DNA of 14,074 nt from an uncultured Oscillospiraceae bacterium (GCA_900757415.1 CAAENU010000191.1:1-14074); one strand, 5' to 3'; shown: positions 6,601 through 13,128, counted from the first letter of the stretch. Translations and numbers: made by a program. Notes: generated by a model from the letters alone, not told the origin.

Positions 6601-7425
6601 CTATCGTTTTCCCAACTGGTAAAAGGCCACGGCGCTGGCGGCGGCCACGTTCAGGGAATCCACGCCGTGGGCCATGGGGATGCGCACCGTATAGTCGCAG
6701 TGGGCAATAGTTCCGGCGGCAAGACCGTCCCCCTCCGTACCCAGCACCACGGCCAGCTTTTCCGCCGCCAGCAGGTGCGGATCGTCGATGGACAGGGAGT
6801 CGTCCCGCAGGGCCATGGCAGCGGTTTTGAAACCAAGCTGCCGCAGCAGAGCCATGCCGCCCTCCGGCCACGCCGCCGTTTCCGGAAAGTATGTCCACGG
6901 GATCTGGAACACGGTGCCCATGCTGACCCGCACGGCGCGGCGGTACAGCGGATCACTGCCCTGACTGCTCAGCAGCACGGCGTCCATGTTCAGCGCGGCG
7001 GCGCTGCGGAAGATGGCGCCGATGTTGGTGGGGTTCATGACATTTTCCAGCACCGCCACGCGGCGCGCTCCGGCGCACACCTGTTCCACCGCGGGCAGCG
7101 GCGGGCGGCGCATGGCGCACAGCATGCCCCGTGTCAGCTTGAAGCCGGTCAGCTGCTCCAGTACCTCCAGCGGCGCGGCGTATACCGGTATATCCGCCGG
7201 GCACCGCGCCAGCAGCGGAACGGCCTTGCCCGCCACATGTCTGCACTCCATCAGAAAGGATACCGGCACGCAGCCTGCGTCCAGCGCCCGGCCGATCACC
7301 AGCGGACTTTCCGCAATGAACAGGGCATTGGCCGGGTCGGCACGGTTTACCAGCTGGTTTTCCGTCAGCCTGGCGTAGACATCCAGCTCCGGGACGTTGA
7401 AATCCATGATTTCATGCAGATTCAT
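6601..7425 (-). CDS. TrmH/SpoU-family RNA 2'-O-ribose methyltransferase
   Basis: 274 aa from the chosen start MNLHEIMDFNVPEL. The three SPOUT knot motifs are present in order: motif 1 ENVMNPTNIGAIFRSA (about 127-142, with the catalytic-type Arg in FRSA), motif 2 VLGTEGDGL (about 227-235), and motif 3 IPMAHGVDSLNVAAA (about 249-263). The N-terminal ~100 residues resemble a substrate-binding domain of rRNA methylases of this group. It should transfer a methyl group from SAM to a ribose 2'-OH of rRNA or tRNA; the target is unknown. The frame stays open 36 codons further, but that stretch encodes a strong hairpin and reads as low-complexity Arg/Pro. GAGGAAG lies 9 nt before the ATG at 7425. Confidence 0.9.
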   Translation of the reverse strand: MNLHEIMDFNVPELDVYARLTENQLVNRADPANALFIAESPLVIGRALDAGCVPVSFLMECRHVAGKAVPLLARCPADIPVYAAPLEVLEQLTGFKLTRGMLCAMRRPPLPAVEQVCAGARRVAVLENVMNPTNIGAIFRSAAALNMDAVLLSSQGSDPLYRRAVRVSMGTVFQIPWTYFPETAAWPEGGMALLRQLGFKTAAMALRDDSLSIDDPHLLAAEKLAVVLGTEGDGLAAGTIAHCDYTVRIPMAHGVDSLNVAAASAVAFYQLGKR

Positions 7426-7496
7426 AGCGCAATACTTCCTCTCGGCGGTTGATTTCTGGCGGTACATGAGACTGCGCCGACGGCGTGCGGCGCACG

Positions 7497-7523
7497 AGAA
7501 CGGCCCCGGCATGGGGCCGTTCT
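7497..7523. other. Strong hairpin in the TrmH-family gene leader
   Basis: Perfect 11-bp stem AGAACGGCCCC/GGGGCCGTTCT with a 5-nt loop. Neither strand has a T-run after it, so it does not look like a terminator. It lies between the likely minus-strand promoter (7541-7569) and the start codon at 7425, so it would be part of the mRNA leader. Confidence 0.6.
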
Positions 7524-7540
7524 CCCGGTTCAATGGTCAT

Positions 7541-7569
7541 ATGGTAACAGAAACGAAGCGGTTTGTAAA
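7541..7569 (-). promoter_or_regulatory. Candidate promoter of the TrmH-family gene
   Basis: On the minus strand, TTTACA (7569-7564), a 17-nt spacer and TACCAT (7546-7541). The match to consensus is moderate but the spacing is ideal, and nothing else suitable is seen before the gene. It implies a leader of about 110 nt containing the 7497-7523 hairpin. Confidence 0.45.
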
Positions 7570-7591
7570 TTGCCTTTTTGCATAAGGCCGC

Positions 7592-7631
7592 AGAATGGCG
7601 CGTCATAAGGAGCGCTTTTAAAAGCCATTCT
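7592..7631. other. Imperfect inverted repeat in the divergent intergenic region
   Basis: AGAATGGC (7592-7599) and GCCATTCT (7624-7631) form an 8-bp stem around 24 nt that contains a further GCG/CGC pairing. There is no clear T-run. It lies between divergent promoters; function unknown. Confidence 0.4.
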
Positions 7632-7666
7632 TTGTGACGATGGATGAGATGCCGTATTGATGGTGT

Positions 7667-7704
7667 TTTCATAAATCTTGATAGAAATGACAAAATTTAT
7701 GAAA
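7667..7704. promoter_or_regulatory. Perfect 10-bp palindrome upstream of the attenuator promoter
   Basis: TTTCATAAAT (7667-7676) and ATTTATGAAA (7695-7704) are perfect inverted repeats separated by 18 nt. They lie 31 nt upstream of the -35 box at 7736. The AT-rich arms are about 28 bp centre to centre, which could suit a dimeric or looping regulator binding upstream of the promoter. A weak hairpin or chance palindrome is also possible. Confidence 0.4.
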
Positions 7705-7735
7705 CAACGCGCGGGAAATATGGAAAATAGAACAA

Positions 7736-7764
7736 TTGATTTTCGCAAGTTGAAGTGCTAAAAT
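7736..7764 (+). promoter_or_regulatory. Promoter of leader peptide, permease and amidohydrolase
   Basis: TTGATT (7736-7741), a 17-nt spacer and TAAAAT (7759-7764). Transcription should start near 7771, giving a 46-nt leader before the small ORF at 7817. Confidence 0.75.
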
Positions 7765-7816
7765 GACGCCAGCTTAACGCAAAGCCGTCATTACTGCGGC
7801 AGAAAGGAGATACGCC

Positions 7817-7966
7817 ATGACCGGTTCCAAGCAGTGCAAGACCATGCAGCACGCCGCTGTGTCCGCCAAGTGCGCCGTCTCCTATTATGCCGTGGAAGCT
7901 CTCTGCTGCGAGGGCTCCTATTGGTATGCCTACTTTTACCCTTATACGGAAAGACGGCCGGTCTGA
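7817..7966 (+). CDS. 49-aa aromatic-rich leader peptide (probable attenuator ORF)
   Basis: The ORF has an excellent ribosome binding site (AAAGGAGA, 6 nt before the ATG) and lies just downstream of a sigma-A-like promoter. It starts MTGSKQCKTMQHAAVSAKCA and ends YWYAYFYPYTERRPV. Seven of 49 codons are Tyr (23, 24, 35, 37, 39, 41, 43), with Trp36 and Phe40; four are Cys. The aromatic run at codons 35-43 is followed by codons whose RNA (7949-7957) is complementary to the 5' arm of a terminator located 35 nt after the stop. This is the arrangement of ribosome-mediated attenuators such as pheL and trpL: stalling at scarce Tyr/aromatic codons would favour antitermination of the permease gene. I do not recognise the peptide as a known family. 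It could instead be a functional small protein with its own terminator. Confidence 0.75.
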   Translation: MTGSKQCKTMQHAAVSAKCAVSYYAVEALCCEGSYWYAYFYPYTERRPV

Positions 7967-8035
7967 ACAGGACCTACAGCGTGACCAGAAGCGGCATCAG
8001 GCGGCTCCGTCTTTCGAAGGACGGGGCCGCTTTTT
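7874..8035 (+). promoter_or_regulatory. Transcription attenuator with competing RNA stems
   Basis: Four segments can be assigned. Segment 1, GCCGTCT (7874-7880), pairs with AGACGGC (7952-7958). Segment 2, GAAAGACGG (7949-7957), pairs perfectly over 9 bp with CCGTCTTTC (8007-8015), the antiterminator. Segments 3 and 4 (8001-8014 and 8017-8030) form the terminator. Pairings 1:2, 2:3 and 3:4 are mutually exclusive, as in classical attenuators. Segment 1 ends two bases before the Tyr23-Tyr24 codons (7883-7888), so a ribosome stalled there would cover it and free segment 2. Confidence 0.7.
8001..8035 (+). terminator. Attenuator terminator before the permease gene
   Basis: GCGGCTCCGTCTT pairs with AAGGACGGGGCCGC (two U-G wobbles, about 12-13 bp) and is followed by TTTTTATATG. 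It lies between the leader peptide stop (7966) and the permease ATG (8082). Confidence 0.88.
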
Positions 8036-8081
8036 ATATGCAACGTACTATCAACCAACCGATAAGAGAAGGAGAAAAACA

Positions 8082-9263
8082 ATGAACGCAATTCTTGCTG
8101 CGGCGATCATCTTCGTGGTGTTCGCCGTCGGAGACATGGTCTCCGCGAAAACAAAAGCCATAGTGTCCATGCTGCTGGTAGCCTCCGTGGTGTTTCTGGC
8201 GGGCTTCTGGACGGGCGTGTTCCCCACCACCATGTTTGCCGACTCCACACTGCTGAGCATGGCGGGCCTGCTGGTGACCATGCTGCTGGTGCATCTGGGT
8301 ACTACCATCAAGCTGCGTGACTTCGGCGCACAGTGGCGCACCGTCATCATCTCCGCCGTGGCCTGCGTCGCCATCTCCGCCGCCGTGTTCTTCCTCGGTC
8401 AGCTGATCGTTGACCGCGGCTTCGCACTGGTGGGCGCGCCCATCCTGTCCGGCGGCGTGGTAGCCACTCTGACCATGCAGGACATGGCCAACAAGGCAAA
8501 CCTCCCCGACCTGGCGGTATTCGCCACGCTGGTCATGTGCGCCCAGGGCTTCGTGGGCTACCCTGTGGCATCCCTGTGCCTCAAGAGCGAGGCCAAGCGC
8601 ATCAAGGCGCAGATCGACGCCGGTGAGCTGCAGGTGGACACCGCCGCCGGCGCCGTACAGGCCGCCGCCGCGGGCCGCAAGAAGCTGATCCCCGCCCTGC
8701 CCGATAAGTACAACACCCCCAATGCCATCATTGCCAAGGTCATTCTGGTGGCGCTGCTGTCCGTGTGGGTGTCCAGCCTGTTCCACGACGCGGTCAACAA
8801 GCTGGTGTGGTGCCTGATCTTCGGCGTGCTGTGCAAGGAGCTGGGCTTCCTGGATGAGGACGCGCTGGGCAAGGCCCACGCCACCGGCATCGTGATGCCC
8901 ATCATCACCCTGTCCATCTTCACCAATCTGGCCTCCGCCACCCCGGAGATGGTGGGCGGTATGGTGGTGCCGCTGCTGGTCTGCGTGGTCATCGGCACTG
9001 TGGCCTTCTCCGTGGTCTCTATCCTTGTGGGCAAGATATTTGGGTACAGCTGGCAGATGTCCATGGCCATCGGCAGCTCCTGCCTGTTTGGCTTCCCCGG
9101 TACGGTGATCATCTCCAACGAGGTGTCCGAGTCCACCGGCGCCAACGCCGAGGAGCGGGCGGCCATCAACGCCCAGATCATGCCCAAGATGCTGGTGGCC
9201 GGTATGGTCACCGTGTCCATCACCTCCGTGCTGGTGGCCGGCGTGATGTGCGAGTGGCTGTAA
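8082..9263 (+). CDS. Uncharacterised polytopic permease (about 12 TM)
   Basis: 393 aa from MNAILAAAIIFVVFAVGDMV; AGAAGGAG lies 7 nt before this ATG. The frame is open 65 codons further upstream, but that part overlaps the leader ORF and terminator. About twelve hydrophobic segments fall into two halves of six, split by a charged, Ala-rich loop near residues 168-210 (KSEAKRIKAQIDAGELQ...). Each half has a Gly-rich break at a similar place: GAPILSGGVVATLTM and AIGSSCLFGFPGTVIIS. This suggests an inverted two-repeat transporter of the GltS/ESS or related ion-transporter type, which is tentative. It is followed after 33 nt by an M20D amidohydrolase and preceded by a Tyr-rich attenuator. The likely cargo is an amino-acid derivative, such as an N-acyl amino acid or dipeptide (inference). 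Confidence 0.8.
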   Translation: MNAILAAAIIFVVFAVGDMVSAKTKAIVSMLLVASVVFLAGFWTGVFPTTMFADSTLLSMAGLLVTMLLVHLGTTIKLRDFGAQWRTVIISAVACVAISAAVFFLGQLIVDRGFALVGAPILSGGVVATLTMQDMANKANLPDLAVFATLVMCAQGFVGYPVASLCLKSEAKRIKAQIDAGELQVDTAAGAVQAAAAGRKKLIPALPDKYNTPNAIIAKVILVALLSVWVSSLFHDAVNKLVWCLIFGVLCKELGFLDEDALGKAHATGIVMPIITLSIFTNLASATPEMVGGMVVPLLVCVVIGTVAFSVVSILVGKIFGYSWQMSMAIGSSCLFGFPGTVIISNEVSESTGANAEERAAINAQIMPKMLVAGMVTVSITSVLVAGVMCEWL

Positions 9264-9296
9264 ATGCGTTTGCTTGCGGAAAAGAGGTTTTGAAAT

Positions 9297-10487
9297 ATGT
9301 CTCAGATCAAGGCATTTGCCGACAGTATATTTGATGAGCTGGTGGCCATCCGGCGCGACATTCACGCCCACCCGGAAACCGGCATGCGGGAGGTACGCAC
9401 CAGCGCGCTGATACGCGCCGAGCTGGAAAAAATGGGGATGGACGAGGTCCAGTCTCCCCTGCCCACCGCAGTGGTGGGACTGCTACATGGCGGAAAGGGA
9501 CCGGGGAAGTGCGTGGCACTGCGCGCCGATATCGATGCGCTGCCTGTCCATGAGGAAACGGGACTGCCCTTTGCCAGTGAAACCGAGGGTGTGATGCACG
9601 CCTGCGGCCATGACCTGCATGCCACCATGCTGCTGGGCATTGCCCGGACGCTGTGCCATATGCGGGATCAGTTTGCCGGGACGGTGAAGTTCATCTTTGA
9701 ACCCAGCGAGGATCTGATGCCCGGCGGCGCACGGCAGCTGGTGGCCGCCGGCGTGATGGAAAATCCCCATGTGGACGCCATCTTCGGCATGCATGTGTGC
9801 CCCTCCGAAAATGACACGGTGGGTCGGATGCAGCTGTACAAGGGGTTTTTCACCAGCGCGGTGGATCTGTTCCACATCGCCGTGCACGGTAAGAGCGGTC
9901 ACGGCTCGGCACCCCATACCGCCAATGATGCCATCGCCTGTGCCGGCTATCTGATCACAGTGCTGCAAACCGTGGTGTCCCGTCGTATCGACCCCATGGA
10001 TTCCGCCGTGCTGACGGTTGGCACCATGTCCGGCGGCGACGCGGTCAATATCACCGCCGGCGAGGCACAGATGGTGGCGGTGCTCCGCAGCTTCAGCGAC
10101 ACGGCACGGGATACCGCCATCGAGGAGGTCAACCGGATCTGCAAGGGCATCGGCATCGCCTTCAGCTGCGATATCGAGGTGCGGCTGGAGGAGGGCTACG
10201 CCCTCCAGTACAACGACGGCGCCATGATCGATCTGGTGGAGCAGGCGGTCACGGAGGAGCTGGGCGCGGACAAGGTGCTGCATCCGGACCGCCCCTTCTC
10301 CGGCAGCGAGGATTTCAGTTTCTTCGGTAAGCTGACCGGAACCCCCTCGGCCTTTATGATGATCGATGCGGGCCGTGGCGAGGAAATGGTCTCGCTGCAT
10401 AACGGCAGGGTCGTATTTGATGAAAATGTGATACGCTATGGTGTGGCCGGTATGAGCAGCGTGGCGCTGGAATACCTGAATGGCTGA
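9297..10487 (+). CDS. M20D-family amidohydrolase / N-acyl-amino-acid hydrolase
   Basis: 396 aa, the usual length. Family landmarks are RRDIHAHPETGMRE (20-32), the metal/catalytic LRADIDALPVHEE (75-87), HACGHDLHATMLLG (101-114, with Cys103 and His105 as metal ligands), FEPSED (134-139, where ED replaces the more common EE), GMHV (about 164-167), GKSGHGSAPH in the lid domain (198-207), and SGSEDFSFF near the C-terminus. M20D enzymes (hippurate, IAA-amino acid and N-acetyl-amino acid hydrolases) cleave amide bonds to free an amino acid. No signal peptide is seen, so it is cytoplasmic. It lies 33 nt after the permease with AAAAGAGG before the ATG and is probably in the same transcript. The substrate is unknown; the attenuator suggests a Tyr- or aromatic-containing conjugate. 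Confidence 0.9.
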   Translation: MSQIKAFADSIFDELVAIRRDIHAHPETGMREVRTSALIRAELEKMGMDEVQSPLPTAVVGLLHGGKGPGKCVALRADIDALPVHEETGLPFASETEGVMHACGHDLHATMLLGIARTLCHMRDQFAGTVKFIFEPSEDLMPGGARQLVAAGVMENPHVDAIFGMHVCPSENDTVGRMQLYKGFFTSAVDLFHIAVHGKSGHGSAPHTANDAIACAGYLITVLQTVVSRRIDPMDSAVLTVGTMSGGDAVNITAGEAQMVAVLRSFSDTARDTAIEEVNRICKGIGIAFSCDIEVRLEEGYALQYNDGAMIDLVEQAVTEELGADKVLHPDRPFSGSEDFSFFGKLTGTPSAFMMIDAGRGEEMVSLHNGRVVFDENVIRYGVAGMSSVALEYLNG

Positions 10488-10522
10488 TTGAAAATTCATT
10501 CTTTTTTCTCCATATTTCCTGA

Positions 10523-10554
10523 TAAAAGAAGAGGACGAAAGTCCTCTTCTTTTA
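10523..10554 (+). terminator. Terminator after the amidohydrolase
   Basis: Perfect 14-bp stem TAAAAGAAGAGGAC/GTCCTCTTCTTTTA closed by a GAAA (GNRA) tetraloop, with A- and T-rich flanks. It ends the permease-amidohydrolase transcript. Confidence 0.9.
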
Positions 10555-10592
10555 CAGTCTATGCATGCCGGTGAAAACCGGGAGATCGGCGG

Positions 10593-10621
10593 TTGACAAG
10601 CAGGCCGGGGTGCAGTAATAT
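10593..10621 (+). promoter_or_regulatory. Promoter of the DUF6198-like membrane protein gene
   Basis: Perfect TTGACA (10593-10598), a 17-nt spacer and TAATAT (10616-10621). The implied transcript start near 10628 leaves an 80-nt leader containing a terminator-like hairpin. Confidence 0.85.
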
Positions 10622-10657
10622 TTTGTTGTCCCGGTAATTTATCAGATGATCCGGCAG

Positions 10658-10690
10658 GGCGCTCATGAGATGAGCGCCATATTTTTATTG
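10658..10690 (+). terminator. Leader terminator upstream of the membrane protein gene
   Basis: GGCGCTCAT-GAG-ATGAGCGCC forms a perfect 9-bp stem (10658-10678) followed by ATATTTTTATT. It lies between the promoter at 10593 and the start codon at 10708, so transcripts must read through it. This suggests conditional termination. A CCGG/CCGG pairing (around 10631-10654) precedes it; no known riboswitch class was recognised. Confidence 0.7.
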
Positions 10691-10707
10691 GATTCAGGAG
10701 GTTGTCC

Positions 10708-11373
10708 ATGAGGCGAAATGAAATTTTGCGGCGTTATACGCTGCTTGTTATCAGCCTGTTTTTTACGGCAATGGGTGTGGCGCTGGCAAAGCATGGTGCG
10801 CTGGGGGTTTCGCCTGTTTCGTCCGTGGCCAATGTGTTGAGCTGCCGGATAGACACTCTGTCGTTGGGAAATTGGCTGATCCTGTGGAACTGCCTGCTGA
10901 TCCTGGGGCAGATCGTGGTTCTGCGCCGGGATTTTCAGCCGATCCAGTTTTTGCAGATTCCCCTGTCCTTTCTTTTTGGATGGTTTACCGACTTCTGGAT
11001 GTGGGGTGTGGCGTCCGTCCCCGCCGATCGCTATTGGATGCAGTTGGTGCTGGTGCTGGGCGGCATTGTTGTGCTGGGTTTTGGCGTGGCGTTGTCGGTG
11101 ATCGCCAATGTGCTCATGAATTCCGGAGAAGCTTTTGTCAAAGCGGTGGCTGACCGCTGGGGGAAGAACTTTGGCAACGTTAAGGTAGGCTTTGATGTTG
11201 GCTGCGTGGCACTGTCGGTTATGCTGTCACTGTTGCTGTTCGATGGCGCGGTGGTGGGAACCCGGGAGGGAACCGTTTTGACGGCGCTGCTGACCGGGTT
11301 TATCGTTAAATTTTTTGTGGCGCGGATGGAGAGGCCGCTGAACAGCCTGCTGAATGGAAGAACCGCAGCGTGA
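10708..11373 (+). CDS. YczE/YitT-like integral membrane protein (DUF6198-like)
   Basis: 221 aa, starting MRRNEILRRYTLLVISLFFT; AGGAGG sits 6 nt before the ATG (a TTG two codons earlier was rejected). About five transmembrane segments are present: the N-terminal one, LGNWLILWNCLLILGQIVVL, FLFGWFTDFW, LVLVLGGIVVLGFGVALSVI, and VALSVMLSLLLF with a final hydrophobic stretch. The ALGVSPVSSVANVLS motif after TM1, and the Gly-rich fourth segment followed by an amphipathic stretch (GEAFVKAVADRWGKNFGNVKV), resemble YczE and DUF6198 proteins. Function is unknown; transport or membrane sensing has been suggested for relatives. It has its own promoter and a leader terminator, so it is likely regulated independently of its neighbours. 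Confidence 0.78.
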   Translation: MRRNEILRRYTLLVISLFFTAMGVALAKHGALGVSPVSSVANVLSCRIDTLSLGNWLILWNCLLILGQIVVLRRDFQPIQFLQIPLSFLFGWFTDFWMWGVASVPADRYWMQLVLVLGGIVVLGFGVALSVIANVLMNSGEAFVKAVADRWGKNFGNVKVGFDVGCVALSVMLSLLLFDGAVVGTREGTVLTALLTGFIVKFFVARMERPLNSLLNGRTAA

Positions 11374-11424
11374 AAAAAGATTTTCCCGCGCACCCGCCGG
11401 AGGAATTTTGCGCGGCCTGCCCCC

Positions 11425-11453
11425 TTGCCTTTTACCGCGGTGGGGCCTATAAT
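11425..11453 (+). promoter_or_regulatory. Promoter of the flavoprotein gene
   Basis: TTGCCT (11425-11430), a 17-nt spacer and a perfect TATAAT (11448-11453), 30 nt before the ATG at 11484. Confidence 0.75.
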
Positions 11454-11483
11454 GAAGACAATATCAAGTAAAAGGATGGGTTC

Positions 11484-12104
11484 ATGATGAAAGCGTTGCT
11501 GATTAACGGCAGTCCCCATGAGCACGGCTGTACCTATACCGCACTGGCAGAGCTTGCCAAAACGCTGGAGACGGAGGGGATCGAGACCGAAATCGTTCAG
11601 GCGGGCAAAACCAACATTTCCTGTAACGCCTGCGGCGTCTGCAAGAAAACCAATCGCTGCGTCCATGAGGATCTGGTGAATGAGGCGGCGCAGAAATTTG
11701 CTGAAGCCGATGCGCTGGTGATCGGTTCGCCGGTGTACTACGCTTCCCCTGCCGGTGGCGCCATCGCCTTTATGGACAGGCTGTTTTTCAGTACGCCTTG
11801 GATCGACAAGACCATGAAGGTGGGTGCGGCGGTAGTATCCTGCCGCCGGGGCGGAAACGCCTCCAGCTTTGATGTGCTGAACAAGTACTTTACCATCTGC
11901 GGGATGCCCGTGGCCAGCAGCCAGTATTGGAATATGGTTTACGGAAATACCCCGGAGGAGGTGCGGCAGGACAAAGAGGGCCTGCAGACCATGCGCACGC
12001 TGGGCCGCAATATGGCATTTCTGATGAAGAGCATTCAGCTGGGCAAGACACAGTTTGGCCTGCCGGAAAAAGAGCCGGTTACCCCCACAAACTTCCATCA
12101 TTGA
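11484..12104 (+). CDS. Flavodoxin-fold iron-sulfur flavoprotein-like oxidoreductase
   Basis: 206 aa. The N-terminus KALLINGSPHEHGCTYTAL is the FMN phosphate-binding loop of the NADPH-dependent FMN reductase/flavodoxin-like fold. SCNACGVCKKTNRC (47-59) has a compact CX2CX2CX5C cluster like that of iron-sulfur flavoproteins (Isf), which bind [4Fe-4S]. DALVIGSPVYYASPAGGAIAFMDRL (about 75-100) is the second FMN contact region. Isf proteins reduce O2, peroxide or other acceptors using ferredoxin, so a redox or detoxification role is plausible but unproven here. The first ATG (11484) has AAAAGG at 8 nt; a second ATG follows directly and cannot be excluded. It has its own promoter and a terminator, so it is monocistronic. 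Confidence 0.87.
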   Translation: MMKALLINGSPHEHGCTYTALAELAKTLETEGIETEIVQAGKTNISCNACGVCKKTNRCVHEDLVNEAAQKFAEADALVIGSPVYYASPAGGAIAFMDRLFFSTPWIDKTMKVGAAVVSCRRGGNASSFDVLNKYFTICGMPVASSQYWNMVYGNTPEEVRQDKEGLQTMRTLGRNMAFLMKSIQLGKTQFGLPEKEPVTPTNFHH

Positions 12105-12112
12105 TGAGGCAG

Positions 12113-12144
12113 AAAGGAACGGGCCATAAGGCCCGTTCCTTTTT
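12113..12144 (+). terminator. Terminator after the flavoprotein gene
   Basis: Perfect 13-bp stem AAAGGAACGGGCC/GGCCCGTTCCTTT with loop ATAA and five T residues. Confidence 0.92.
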
Positions 12145-12425
12145 GTCCGGCTGCCGGTTTGCCGGGGCGTTAAAAGCTATGGCGTTTTTTTCACACTTGG
12201 GTCAATGGGGTACATTGTACATTATCGATCTGCGTTCTCTTTACTTGCTTCTGGATTAAAAAATATGATGTAAGATGTTCAAAAACGTTCCAATCTCTTG
12301 TTTCCTGAACACCTTTACGCTTATACTAAAAATATCCACTTTTGGGGTTGGACGGGGCTTCACCGGCGGAAAAATGCCACTTTTATGCCACCTTTCCCAT
12401 CTCTCCCCCGCCTGCACAACCGAAA
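12145..12425. other. Intergenic region without a recognised gene
   Basis: About 280 bp with no convincing coding frame in either direction. A possible plus-strand promoter (TTGTTT 12298-12303, 18-nt spacer, TATACT 12322-12327) points toward the shared terminator and could produce an RNA of about 125 nt. Also present are a GTACA-T-TGTAC palindrome (12210-12220) and a doubled TGCCACTTT/TGCCACCTT motif near 12376-12396. None is firmly interpretable. Confidence 0.4.
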
Positions 12426-12456
12426 AAAGAGGAGAGGGAATTTCCCTCTCCTCTTT
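12423..12456 (-). terminator. Terminator of the rubrerythrin transcript
   Basis: On the minus strand, AAAGAGGAGAGGG pairs with CCCTCTCCTCTTT (13 bp, loop AAATT), followed by TTTTTT at 12428-12423. It lies 29 nt after the rubrerythrin stop. Confidence 0.92.
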
Positions 12457-12484
12457 CAAAAAGCCGGTGTTGGCGCGGTTTTGC

Positions 12485-13054
12485 TTACTTGCCGAAGTAG
12501 CGGTTCAGCAGGCCCTCGAAGGCCTTGCCGTGACGGGCCTCGTCGCGGGCCATTTCATGAACGGTGTCATGAATGGCGTCCAGATTGTACTTCTTAGCCA
12601 GCTTGGCCAGCTCGAACTTACCGGCAGTGGCGCCGTTCTCGGCGTCTACGCGCATCTGCAGATTCTTCTTGGTGCTGTCGGTAATGACCTCGCCCAGCAG
12701 CTCGGCAAACTTGGCGGCGTGCTCGGCCTCCTCCAGGCCGGCCTTTTCCCAGTACATGCCGATCTCGGGATAACCCTCGCGGTGAGCCACACGGGCCATG
12801 GCCAGATACATACCAACCTCGGAGCACTCGCCCTCAAAGTTGGCGCGCAGACCGGCAATGATCTCGTTGCGGACATCCTCGGGGACATCCTCGCCGAAGA
12901 CCTTGCCGACGCCTACCACATGCTCGGCCGCCCAGGACTTCTCCTCAGCCTGCAGGATGAACTTCTCACCGCTGACGTGGCAGACGGGGCACTCGGCGGG
13001 GGGGACATCGCCTTCATGAACATAACCGCAAACAGGACAGACCCACTTCTTCAT
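12485..13054 (-). CDS. rbr: Reverse-type rubrerythrin (NADH peroxidase/oxygen reductase)
   Basis: 189 aa from MKKWVCPVCGYVHEG. GGAGG lies 8 nt before this ATG; the frame extends 28 codons further into perR and was cut. The N-terminal rubredoxin domain has CPVCG (Cys6, Cys9) and CPVC (Cys22, Cys25). The C-terminal four-helix domain holds the diiron site: EGECSEVG (about 74-81), EEAEH (108-112) and DEARH (171-175). The rubredoxin-first order is that of clostridial reverse rubrerythrins, which reduce H2O2 and O2 with electrons from NADH via rubredoxin partners. It follows perR by 74 nt and is likely co-transcribed with it and derepressed by peroxide. I see no strong promoter in the gap. Confidence 0.95.
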   Translation of the reverse strand: MKKWVCPVCGYVHEGDVPPAECPVCHVSGEKFILQAEEKSWAAEHVVGVGKVFGEDVPEDVRNEIIAGLRANFEGECSEVGMYLAMARVAHREGYPEIGMYWEKAGLEEAEHAAKFAELLGEVITDSTKKNLQMRVDAENGATAGKFELAKLAKKYNLDAIHDTVHEMARDEARHGKAFEGLLNRYFGK

Positions 13055-13128
13055 AATAATTACCTCCATTGTTGATGATAGATGATTTGTTTGTATAATT
13101 TGACGCTGTTTTTGGGAAACAGCCATTG

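Noticed and set aside
7997..8035. Simple terminator of a stand-alone small gene
   Set aside because: Kept as an alternative only: the 9-bp complement between 7949-7957 and the terminator's 5' arm, together with the clustered Tyr codons, makes attenuation the better reading.
8034..9371. A 445-codon open frame on the minus strand opposite the permease
   Set aside because: Extremely His/Gly/Gln-rich and without family features; the plus strand encodes a clear membrane protein with a good start.
9483..10709. A 408-codon minus-strand open frame opposite the amidohydrolase
   Set aside because: The plus strand shows the full M20D motif set, and the minus frame crosses the terminator at 10523-10554.
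11031..12101. A 356-codon minus-strand frame opposite the membrane protein and flavoprotein genes
   Set aside because: It spans two genes and two promoters on the plus strand and has no recognisable domain.
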